Shown here piece by piece: positions 1 through 5,109 of a DNA stretch of 19,002 nucleotides (within the stretch, counting starts at the first letter, position 1; every line of letters starts with the position of its first letter). The notes beneath the pieces were generated by a model, which saw nothing but the letters and a program-made list of their open reading frames with translations, did not search any database and was not told where the DNA came from. A program made the translations under genes and the position numbers. Origin of the DNA: CAZONU01 sp965370045 (GTDB taxonomy: Bacteria; Planctomycetota; SZUA-567; JAKLDR01); assembly GCA_965370045.1 (NCBI GenBank), contig CBDUSI010000087.1:1-19002 (forward strand). Direction: 5' to 3'.

Positions 1-190
1 TCTCGGCGCGCTCGTACAGCGGCCCCCAGACCTCGGGATGGTCGATGGAGAACGTGACAAGGTCGCCGACGTTGGTGTCAACGCTCTCGGCGATGGCCTC
101 CCACTCCGCGCCACGCGCCTTCAGCCGCGCGGCGTCAATCAGGACTTCGCGGGGGAAGAGGAGCTCTTTGCTCTCGGCGTCCTTGATCAA
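1..190 (-). CDS. Unknown protein, N-terminal part (runs off the window start)
   Basis: Reading the minus strand from a TTG at 190 gives 63 open codons running off the window edge. The peptide looks real: it starts around IKDAESKELLFPREVL and contains a possible helix-turn-helix stretch, KARGAEWEAIAESV. That pattern is reminiscent of the HTH of small phage-type DNA-binding or terminase-like proteins, but it is too short to assign a family. The start is TTG at 190 because AGGAAAGG at 207-200 lies 9 bases upstream; a second in-frame TTG at 196 lies too close to it. The Shine-Dalgarno itself sits inside an intergenic repeat (see 201-226). No function can be given. Confidence 0.55.
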   Translation of the reverse strand, partial: MIKDAESKELLFPREVLIDAARLKARGAEWEAIAESVDTNVGDLVTFSIDHPEVWGPLYERAE

Positions 191-200
191 GGTCAATAGC

Positions 201-226
201 CTTTCCTGGCGTCTTGGCGGTTAAGA
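201..226 (-). repeat. AACCGCCAAGACGCC-type short-period repeat
   Basis: On the minus strand this reads CTTAACCGCCAAGACGCCAG followed by GAAAGG, an imperfect repeat of a roughly 8-base CCAAGACG unit. A sister copy on the same strand lies at 18769-18814 (TTAACCACCAAGGCACCAAG). Repeats of this kind are scattered between genes in many uncultivated bacterial genomes; their origin is unknown to me. Here the purine-rich end supplies the ribosome binding site of the gene starting at 190. Confidence 0.6.
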
Positions 227-229
227 AAG

Positions 230-381
230 TAGTACCCCCTCATTAGTATGCGGATTTTTCCGTCATATACGGCCCCCGGCGCGCACTTTCTTTCCGTAAC
301 CGACGCACAATGAACGAAATAAGTTTCTCATTTTGTCTGATGCGCGAAACTCGAAAACATAGTACCCCTCCCTTATACTAT
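230..381 (+). repeat. Two direct copies of TAGTACCCC(C/T)...TATG motif
   Basis: TAGTACCCCCTCATTAGTAT occurs at 230-249 and TAGTACCCCTCCCTTATACT at 360-379, each followed by ATG or G. A related inverted copy lies at 611-630, reading AAGACCCCCCTATTATATGG on the minus strand. The three copies are diverged but share the C-run followed by TTA(T)-ACTATG. This looks like a dispersed intergenic repeat family, not a promoter or operator. Confidence 0.4.
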
Positions 382-480
382 GAGCACCTGTCCACGAAGC
401 GGGGCGGCGCGGGTCGTAAGTGGCGCATTCTCGGGCCGTGAAATTTTCATTTTTCCCGACTTTGGCCAAGAAGGCCACGG

Positions 481-540
481 TTTTCAGTTTTCGGTTGTCG
501 GTTTTCAGTCCACTGAACACCGAAATCTGAACACTGAACA
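481..540. repeat. 29-bp imperfect inverted repeat of ACTGAA/CGAAA units
   Basis: The minus-strand reading of 481-509 begins ACTGAAAACCGACAACCGAA and the plus-strand reading of 512-540 begins ACTGAACACCGAAATCTGAA. Aligned over 29 bases the two arms agree at 23 positions, with only 2 bases between them. Each arm is itself a degenerate repetition of a 7-8 base ACTGAAA/ACCGAAA unit. The two arms could pair into a long hairpin in RNA or single-stranded DNA. Similar ACTGAAAACTGAAAA repeats are common in environmental bacterial genomes. Confidence 0.65.
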
Positions 541-692
541 CTTGCCCGAATCCCGGACTTCTTCCGCGCATGGCCAACCCCCGGCTCGCAACTCGCGAAT
601 TTGACACTGTCCATATAATAGGGGGGTCTTAGCCCCAGGATGGCCACGTTCGCGGGCGGGAAAGCACCTAACCGGCGCGGTTTCAACGGGAA

Positions 693-714
693 GATTTCCG
701 GGGATTTCCGGGGG
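693..714 (+). repeat. 10-bp tandem repeat GATTTCCGGG x2
   Basis: GATTTCCGGG is present twice in tandem at 693-702 and 703-712, followed by two more G. A related string, GATTCCGGGGACACCC, lies at 2954-2969, where the last gene of the following cassette breaks off. The shared TTCCGGGGA core suggests one dispersed repeat family. Confidence 0.5.
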
Positions 715-851
715 ATGGCCCTGACACCTTCGAGTTGGGCAGCGTCTCAGTCCGATAGACTATCTTATGTCGCACCCACCAACTCCTTGCCCTGATGCGC
801 CGCGGGTGTTATCCGAGTATCACCGGGCAAAAGGTAATTGGCCTGGAATGC

Positions 852-879
852 TTGACTTACCGTTGTGACCAGGTAACGT
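852..879 (+). promoter_or_regulatory. Possible sigma-70 promoter before the Lys-rich gene
   Basis: TTGACT at 852-857 and TAACGT at 874-879 are separated by 16 bases, about 50 bases before the ATG at 932. The -35 is a good match to consensus, the -10 only fair. Nothing else in the leader suggests a better site. Confidence 0.3.
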
Positions 880-931
880 GCTGTTGGTGCAAGGGATAGA
901 CGAACGGACTACCCCAGAAAGGAGTCATCCC

Positions 932-1042
932 ATGGGCGACAGGAAAAGCAAGAAGGACAAGGCCAAGGGACAGAGGCAGAAGGACGCCAAACAAGCGAAA
1001 GCCGCAAAGCAGAAACAGGTCAGGCAGCAGCCCCGGACCTAA
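932..1042 (+). CDS. 36-aa lysine-rich micro-protein
   Basis: The ATG at 932 follows AAAGGAG (917-923) at 8 bases, a near-perfect ribosome binding site. The product starts MGDRKSKKDKAKGQ and is almost entirely K, R, Q, A and D, with no hydrophobic core, so it should be soluble, disordered and strongly basic. Short proteins starting MGD+xxKxK with this composition occur in many bacteria and are annotated as hypothetical. The frame stops at TAA 1040-1042 just after a CCCC run at 1031-1034. If one C of that run is skipped, the frame stays open to TAG at 1119-1121 and gives a 62-residue protein with a tail containing AYWSKTSRIEFEIGAKKPEK. The short form may therefore be a frameshifted version of a longer protein. 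No function is known to me. Confidence 0.6.
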   Translation: MGDRKSKKDKAKGQRQKDAKQAKAAKQKQVRQQPRT

Positions 1043-1127
1043 GCCTGCGGCCCCTCAAGCGTACTGGAGCAAGACAAGCAGGATCGAGTTTGAGATAGGG
1101 GCTAAGAAGCCGGAGAAGTAGTCAGCC

Positions 1128-1272
1128 ATGACCGCCCCCGCCCCTTCGCCAGCTAGCGAGGCGCCACAGGGTGGGCGGCGCTGTGGAAGAGACTACCGAC
1201 AAGCGCTGTTCGGAATGCCCGAGCCAAGTCGGGGTGTATCTGAAGGCAACCATGGAGGTCGATGAGACATGA
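1128..1272 (+). pseudogene. Small gene with apparent +1 frameshift (or overlapping reading frames)
   Basis: The ATG at 1128 has GGAGAAG at 1112-1118 as ribosome binding site and begins MTAPAPSPASEAPQ, the same N-terminus as the gene at 1751. Read straight on, the frame gives an atypical Arg/Gly-rich tail and stops at TGA 1263-1265. If one base is removed near 1171-1180, the frame continues as AVEETTDKRCSECPSQVGVY...MEVDET and ends at TGA 1270-1272, overlapping the next ATG (1269) as ATGA. That is the same junction used between the following genes. Nucleotides 1170-1200 also align to the gene at 1751 with one extra base here. The intact product would have been about 47 residues with a CxxC pair. 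It may be a decayed gene, a sequence error or programmed slippage; the product is unrecognised. Confidence 0.5.
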
Positions 1273-1754
1273 GATACCTATTGTCGTGGACCCTAGCTCC
1301 GGGCTTCGTGTTTCTGTTGGCCACTGGCTGCTCCGCCTCCCAGCGGGATCGCGCAGTTCGGCTCCAGACTGAGAACGCTGTTCTGCGCCAATTGTGCAAA
1401 GGGGCGCCTATCCATCTCGACCGTTTCCCCTCCTTCGTCGTTGAGGCGCCGAACAAGGACTGGGTTTCATACCTCCTGTTTCGCACCCGCAACCGTGCAT
1501 CAATGCACGCGACGTCATGCTTGGCGGAGGCGCCCGGTTACGAGTTGTCAGACATGCGCGTGACCGTCAACAGATTAGAGGCGTTCGGAGTGCGACGGCA
1601 CGGCTCGACCGGGGCCATGCCCAAGTTCGCGCGTGTTGTCGTCATCGCCGAGCGCTACAATGGCGTCCGCAAGCTAGATGGCGTATGGGTGCCAAGCTTC
1701 GCGGGCAGAGCCGAGATTCGGGCGGCAAGAGAGCGAAAGAAGCCGCAGAGATGA
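1269..1754 (+). CDS. Putative lipoprotein, unrecognised family
   Basis: This 161-residue protein starts at ATG 1269, with GGAGG (1254-1258) 10 bases upstream. Residues 4-20 form a hydrophobic signal segment ending in the lipobox LATGC, which predicts lipid attachment at Cys21 after type II signal peptidase cleavage. Just after the Cys a short stretch (RLQTENAVLRQL) could form a coiled coil. The remainder is a mixed alpha/beta domain rich in Arg with no motif that I recognise. The start overlaps the previous (frameshifted) frame and the stop overlaps the next ATG, both as ATGA, so it is probably translated as part of one coupled operon. Lower GC than the flanking housekeeping genes hints at a different history. 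The function is unknown; export and lipidation are the only supported statements. Confidence 0.65.
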   Translation: MRYLLSWTLAPGFVFLLATGCSASQRDRAVRLQTENAVLRQLCKGAPIHLDRFPSFVVEAPNKDWVSYLLFRTRNRASMHATSCLAEAPGYELSDMRVTVNRLEAFGVRRHGSTGAMPKFARVVVIAERYNGVRKLDGVWVPSFAGRAEIRAARERKKPQR

Positions 1755-2197
1755 CCGCCCCCGCCCCTTCCCCAGCTAGCGAATCGCCACAGGACGAGGC
1801 GGCTGTGGAGAGAACCGGTCCCTCCCGACGGACCATCATTACCTGGTCCGCCATCATGTTCACAGTGCTGGCCCTGGCCTGGTTCGTGGGGGCGTGGGTG
1901 GTGCCGGTGTGGCAGGTTCGAGCGGTATTGAGGAAGACGGCTCCCCTTGCGGTCATCAACAGCAGCGACAACTTCTCGCCGGATAAGAAGTCCCTCAATG
2001 AGGAAATCCTGGAACGTTACGACCCCATAGGTCAACTCGGGGGGCCACGGCGAGCGTCGCGGAGTCTCACGATGTACCTTCAAATGCCTGTATTCATCAG
2101 ACGAGGCGTTCTTAGAGACTCGGTGGCGACGTGCGAATGGGGCAAGACTGTTCTGGCCGAGTGCGAGAAGTTGCTGCGGACAGGTAATCAGAGATGA
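1751..2197 (+). CDS. Single-pass membrane protein with repeat-coded N-terminal tail
   Basis: The ATG at 1751 overlaps the previous stop as ATGA, giving a 148-residue product. I prefer this start over the upstream extension in the same frame because it matches the repeat-coded start MTAPAPSPASESPQ shared with the frames at 1128 and 2194. Residues 1-26 are a Pro/Ala/Ser-rich cytoplasmic tail, residues 29-52 a transmembrane helix (TWSAIMFTVLALAWFVGAWV), and about 95 residues should lie outside the membrane. The outer part has a single Cys (EWGK just after it) and no recognisable domain. No strong Shine-Dalgarno precedes it, so translation probably depends on coupling. The stop overlaps the next ATG (2194) again as ATGA. 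The family is not recognised. Confidence 0.65.
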   Translation: MTAPAPSPASESPQDEAAVERTGPSRRTIITWSAIMFTVLALAWFVGAWVVPVWQVRAVLRKTAPLAVINSSDNFSPDKKSLNEEILERYDPIGQLGGPRRASRSLTMYLQMPVFIRRGVLRDSVATCEWGKTVLAECEKLLRTGNQR

Positions 2198-2298
2198 CCA
2201 CCCCCGCCCCTTCGCCAGCTAGCGAGGCGCCACAGAGCGGGGCGGAGGAGCCATCTGGGAAATGTCGGGTAGTATGTCGCCAGGGAGGCCTTCTATGA
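2194..2298 (+). CDS. 34-aa coupling ORF or frameshifted start of the next gene
   Basis: The ATG at 2194 overlaps the previous stop and starts MTTPAPSPASEAPQSG, the third copy of the shared N-terminus. The frame ends at TGA 2296-2298, which overlaps the ATG at 2295 of the next gene as ATGA. Two readings fit. It may be a short translated leader that hands ribosomes to the next gene. Alternatively it is the original 5' end of the next gene: its frame is separated by one shift from MSGSMSPGRPS..., which continues into the membrane anchor at 2295. In the sister gene at 1751 the same tail leads straight into a transmembrane helix, which favours the second reading. Confidence 0.45.
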   Translation: MTTPAPSPASEAPQSGAEEPSGKCRVVCRQGGLL

Positions 2299-2900
2299 CG
2301 GTGCGCAGGAAGCTCCTGACGGCGGCCGCGGTCGGAGCGGTTGTTCTTGGGCTGGGTCTCATTGCATTGAGAGTGAGCGCGCGCAGTGCTCTTATGGCTC
2401 GCCTGGCAGCAGGTCGCACCAGCACCCCAAGAGGACGACGAAGAGTAGAGTACTGTGCCGACCACCTGGATTCTTTCACTTTCATGATCAGCTTTCGTGG
2501 TCCGGGCTTTTCGGGAACACCGTTTGGCCTCCTGTTGTCCACCGACCCTGTGCGCACCGAAGGGATCACCAAGAGTTTCATTTCGTCCCGCATAGACAAG
2601 GAGCAGGCTGAGAAGATCATCGCACATCTGGCGGAGGATGGATTCTTCGACCGTGCGGCAGACATCACTCCCTCATATCACATCAACTTCACAGGACCCT
2701 TTTGGGAGACGACCGTCGATTTCGCGGGTGAACCCAGGAAGTGGAATTCCCAGGAACTTGCGCGAGTCAAGAAAGTCCGTTCCCTGCTGGAAGGTGATGC
2801 GGCCAAGGCTATGGACAAGGTGCTTGATATCTTGGAGCAGAAGCGGCACGGATGGGAGGCCAAGCAGGCTCAGAAGAACGCTCCCAAGGAGCCCAAGTGA
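2295..2900 (+). CDS. Membrane-anchored extracytoplasmic protein, unrecognised family
   Basis: The ATG at 2295 is preceded by AGGGAGG (2282-2288) at 6 bases, which is better than the in-frame ATG at 2262, so I take a 201-residue product. Residues 1-6 are basic and 7-25 are a hydrophobic signal anchor (LLTAAAVGAVVLGLGLIAL). The exported part contains FTFMISFRGPGFSGTPFG, then KEQAEKIIAHLAEDGFFDRA, a helix typical of short planctomycete exported proteins, then ETTVDFAGEP, and a charged C-terminal helix ending in Lys-rich KNAPKEPK. I do not recognise a named domain. Its TGA overlaps a GTG at 2896 (GTGA), so a further gene once followed in the same coupled operon. Confidence 0.65.
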   Translation: MTVRRKLLTAAAVGAVVLGLGLIALRVSARSALMARLAAGRTSTPRGRRRVEYCADHLDSFTFMISFRGPGFSGTPFGLLLSTDPVRTEGITKSFISSRIDKEQAEKIIAHLAEDGFFDRAADITPSYHINFTGPFWETTVDFAGEPRKWNSQELARVKKVRSLLEGDAAKAMDKVLDILEQKRHGWEAKQAQKNAPKEPK

Positions 2901-2958
2901 CTGACGAGAAGCCTTCCCCCACCCCCCGTTCCAAGCGCATCTACGTCTACTGGGATTC
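2896..2958 (+). pseudogene. Truncated start of a further cassette gene
   Basis: A GTG at 2896 overlaps the previous stop as GTGA and codes MTDEKPSPTPRSKRIYVYWD, a good-looking N-terminus with the same MT...PSPTP flavour as the other cassette genes. After about 20 codons it runs into GATTCCGGGGACACCC (2954-2969), a dispersed-repeat string, and beyond that into other repeats where the translation loses protein character. I read it as a gene whose body has been lost or displaced by repeat DNA. The end given is approximate. Confidence 0.4.
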
Positions 2959-3114
2959 CGGGGACACCCATAACCGCACCTGTCAAGGGTCCGTTTCTGG
3001 CGGGAGGAAGATTCTCTTTGTCCGACGGAGTTCCGGTAATCCGCGCATTTCCGGAGCATTTCCTTGCCCGCTTCACGTTTCACGTTGTACGCCTCTCCGC
3101 GTCTCTGTGGCGAA
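2954..3114. repeat. Repeat-bearing gap: TTCCGGGGACAC, CACGTTTCACG and CTCCGCGTCTCTG repeats
   Basis: Three strings follow one another: GATTCCGGGGACACCC (2954-2969), CTTCACGTTTCACGTT (3071-3086) and GCCTCTCCGCGTCTCTGTGG (3091-3110). On the minus strand the last two read CCACAGAGACGCGGAGAGGC and AACGTGAAACGTGAAG. Each is a short-period degenerate repeat (units near CACAGAGACG and AACGTGA). Similar strings occur between genes in many environmental bacterial genomes. No gene is visible in 2960-3213. Confidence 0.55.
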
Positions 3115-3149
3115 CCCCCGTCCGCTCCCCGCCACCCGCGTTCCTGGGT

Positions 3150-3179
3150 TTGCATTCGTCAGGCGCGGCGCGGTACCAT
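3150..3179 (+). promoter_or_regulatory. Weak candidate promoter for the aldo/keto reductase
   Basis: TTGCAT (3150-3155) and TACCAT (3174-3179) are 18 bases apart, 35 bases before the ATG at 3214. Both boxes match consensus only partly, so this is a guess based on position. Confidence 0.2.
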
Positions 3180-3213
3180 GTTCCCCAGGGCCGCAGGACG
3201 AAGGGAGACGAAC

Positions 3214-4149
3214 ATGGAGTATCGCGCGTTGGGAAATACCGGTATCACCGTGGGCGAGGTGGGCCTGGGCTGCGGGGGCCTGGGCGAGGGACGCCTGGCG
3301 GGGTTAGAGCACGTCCTCGAGTGGGCCTTTGATAACGGCGTGACGCTCTACGACACCGCCGAGGGCTACGCCAAGGGCCGGAGCGAGGAGATGCTCGGCC
3401 GGGTCTTTGCCGACAGGCGCGATAAGATAATTCTCGCCTCCAAGTTCGGCGGGGTGCAAGAGCCCGACGGGACCTGGCACAAGGACTTCTCTGCTTCACG
3501 TCTCGAGGAGGCGCTGGAAGCGTCCCTGCGCCGTTTGAAGACCGACTACATCGACGTCTACCAGTTACACACTCCCAGTGAGGCGGTGCTGGGCGACGGC
3601 GCTCTCTTCGAAAAACTCGACCGCGCCGTCGAGGCCGGCAAGATTCGCTGCTACGGGCTCTCGAACGACGACGGCGCGCAGGCCTGCCGGTTTCTGGACG
3701 GCACCAATGGCCGGACTGTCCAGCTCACCTACAATCTATTCTCGCAGAAGGACCGCGCGGGATTCATCGAGGACCAGGCGCCGGAACGCCAAGTGGGGGT
3801 CATCACCAAGGTACCGCTGTCCGGGGGGCTCCTGACCGGGAAGTTCTCGGCCGACTATCCCCCGCCGGACGACGGGCGCCGGGAGCGCTGGGGAGAGGAG
3901 AGCTTCGCCGAGCGCCTGGAACTCGTCGAAAGAGTCCGGCCGATACTTGAGTCAAGCGGGCGGACAATGGCCCAGGGGGCGCTGGCCTGGATACTTTCCT
4001 TTGACGCGGTCTCCGCGGTCATCCCCGGGGTCAGCTCGCTGGAGAAGGTCCAGGACAACGTGGCCGCCGCGGGGATGCGCCTGTCGGCCGACGAGAGGGC
4101 CTCGCTGGACGCCATCCCCGAGCTTGAGGGCATCCACCTGGGCTGGTAG
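3214..4149 (+). CDS. Aldo/keto reductase
   Basis: A 311-residue TIM-barrel NAD(P)H-dependent oxidoreductase of the aldo/keto reductase superfamily, the usual length for the family. The full catalytic tetrad is visible: Asp47 and Tyr52 in YDTAEGYAKGRSEE, Lys77 in LASKFG, and His119 in YQLHTP. The N-terminus MEYRALGNTGITVGEVGLGC is typical of the bacterial YajO/general-stress type. SRLEEALEASLRRLKTDYID and the C-terminal AWILSFDAVSAVIPGVSS, part of the nucleotide-phosphate site, are also present. The ATG at 3214 follows AAGGGAG (3201-3207) by 6 bases. A longer upstream frame exists but has repeat-like composition. The substrate (an aldehyde, ketone or sugar) cannot be told from sequence. It converges on the gene ending at 4162 with only 12 bases between the stops. 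Confidence 0.93.
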   Translation: MEYRALGNTGITVGEVGLGCGGLGEGRLAGLEHVLEWAFDNGVTLYDTAEGYAKGRSEEMLGRVFADRRDKIILASKFGGVQEPDGTWHKDFSASRLEEALEASLRRLKTDYIDVYQLHTPSEAVLGDGALFEKLDRAVEAGKIRCYGLSNDDGAQACRFLDGTNGRTVQLTYNLFSQKDRAGFIEDQAPERQVGVITKVPLSGGLLTGKFSADYPPPDDGRRERWGEESFAERLELVERVRPILESSGRTMAQGALAWILSFDAVSAVIPGVSSLEKVQDNVAAAGMRLSADERASLDAIPELEGIHLGW

Positions 4150-4161
4150 GCAAGCTGCTGC

Positions 4162-4680
4162 TCAAGGCGCGTTCACCTCGATACTGATCGTGTACTTGCT
4201 GTCCTTCTTGGCTATCCGCACTCTGTCCGAAGGATCTGGGCCGAGCGGCCTCTTGTTGTAGGCTTCCGCCGCCTCTCCCAGCGGGGAAAGCATCTCTTCT
4301 CTATCTTCCGTCTCCATGATGCGAAATCCCGCGATGATCGCCGCCCTTTGCACCGCAGCTTCCCTGGAATCGAGCAGTTCCATGACTTTCGCCCTCACCC
4401 GTCGCCTGCTCGCCGCAGGCAGAGCTAGGTACTCGTCCTGGAGGGAATAGAGCATCTTCTCCCTCACCGTGGGATGGCTGGAAGAGAATCTCAAAGTGAT
4501 AGCTCGCTCTCTTCTGAGCGCCAGCCCCGCCCTAGCGCCCAGACAGAGGAAGGGGATCGCGCTTCCCAGCAGGAGAACAGCAATCATCATCGCGCCGGCC
4601 GATGTCCGGCGCCGTGGCGCAGAGTCCGGCCCGTGCACCGCGCTATCCCTTGGCGACTTCCGGCGGCCGGAAGGCCACAT
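4162..4680 (-). CDS. Small membrane-anchored helical protein at the end of the ExbD operon
   Basis: Up to 172 residues. The start is uncertain: ATG 4680 overlaps the upstream exbD by 38 bases, a GTG at 4638 lies just after its stop, and ATG 4590/4587 stands right before the membrane segment MIAVLLLGSAIPFLCLGA. None has a strong Shine-Dalgarno. After the single membrane helix the protein is mostly alpha-helical: VREKMLYSLQDEYLALPAAS, then KVMELLDSREAAVQRAAIIA, which looks like HEAT/armadillo-type helix pairs. The polypeptide ends in KYTISIEVNAP. Its place as last gene after three ExbD-family genes suggests a partner of that complex or of its client, but this is inference from position only. 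I know no named family for it. Confidence 0.55.
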   Translation of the reverse strand: MWPSGRRKSPRDSAVHGPDSAPRRRTSAGAMMIAVLLLGSAIPFLCLGARAGLALRRERAITLRFSSSHPTVREKMLYSLQDEYLALPAASRRRVRAKVMELLDSREAAVQRAAIIAGFRIMETEDREEMLSPLGEAAEAYNKRPLGPDPSDRVRIAKKDSKYTISIEVNAP

Positions 4681-5107
4681 CGGTGAGCCTGGCGCGCGCG
4701 CAGGCGTCCAGCGCGCTCATCAGGTGTTGAAATGGACAGTTCCCGTCGCCGTCGATGACCACCCGGTACTTGCCCGGACGGGGCAGGCGCATAAGCAGAG
4801 CGGCCAGCTCATTGGGATCGTGCGTGGCCCAGCTCCGGATCTGGAAATGGGGTCTTCTCGACGCCGACTTCAGGGTGCTGACCTTGATGATCAAATCCAC
4901 GTCTTTCGGCGGCGGCGGCGGCGGGTCCACCCATTCCCTCCCTCCCTTGGGCAGGAAGGCGTCCAGGCGCTGCTCCAGCACCCGGAACTTGCTGGCGCAC
5001 ATGAAGAAGATCAGCAGCAGGAAAACCACGTCGATCATCGAGGTGGGCAGATCCCACCCGCTCTCCGCGGTGAGTTCCTTGACGGCGCGCGACTTCCTGA
5101 AACGCAT
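4643..5107 (-). CDS. exbD: ExbD/TolR-family protein, third copy
   Basis: 154 residues with the ExbD/TolR layout: a short basic cytoplasmic tail (1-20), a single transmembrane helix (LPTSMIDVVFLLLIFFMCAS, about 20-39) holding the proton-path Asp26, a proline-rich linker (PPPPPPKDVD) and a periplasmic domain. The linker has an unusual run of six prolines. The periplasmic part ends with the family pattern VVIDGDGNCPFQHLMSALDA then CARARLTDVAF. ExbD proteins work with ExbB/TolQ to use the proton gradient for force on an outer-membrane or envelope partner. The ATG at 5107 follows AAGGAGGG by about 6 bases and lies 2 bases after the stop of the upstream gene, so the genes form one operon. It diverges from the other two copies in its periplasmic part. 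Confidence 0.88.
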   Translation of the reverse strand: MRFRKSRAVKELTAESGWDLPTSMIDVVFLLLIFFMCASKFRVLEQRLDAFLPKGGREWVDPPPPPPKDVDLIIKVSTLKSASRRPHFQIRSWATHDPNELAALLMRLPRPGKYRVVIDGDGNCPFQHLMSALDACARARLTDVAFRPPEVAKG

Positions 5108-5109
5108 GG

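Larger units (their letters stand above)
197..931. other. 735-bp gene-free region filled with repeat remnants
   Basis: I see no convincing coding sequence here on either strand; the open frames that exist translate to low-quality peptides read from repeats. The region holds a CCAAGACG-type repeat (201-226), three copies of a TAGTACCCC...TATACTATG motif (230-250, 360-381 and inverted at 611-630), an inverted ACTGAA-type repeat (481-540) and a 10-bp tandem GATTTCCGGG (693-712). The 3' part (720-931) looks like a leader for the gene at 932. GC content is visibly lower than in the flanking housekeeping genes. Confidence 0.6.
1128..2235 (+). repeat. Three 42-bp direct repeats at consecutive gene starts
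   Basis: The segment beginning ATGACCGCCCCCGCCCCTTC is found at 1128-1169, 1751-1792 and 2194-2235, with only a few substitutions among copies. In each case it starts exactly on the ATG and codes MT(A/T)PAPSPASE(A/S)PQ. The second and third copies also share CAGAG immediately upstream. The spacings are 623 and 443 bases, so this is not a tandem array: it marks the 5' ends of separate genes. A small duplication or gene-conversion event is the simplest explanation. Confidence 0.85.

Noticed and set aside
230..630. A CRISPR array in the repeat-rich gap
   Set aside because: The repeats are of different families, diverged, unevenly spaced and partly inverted; there are no cas genes.
2852..3307. 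A 151-residue plus-strand protein spanning the repeat gap
   Set aside because: Only the part from 2896 to about 2958 looks like protein; the rest is read through short-period repeats and into the aldo/keto reductase in the wrong frame.
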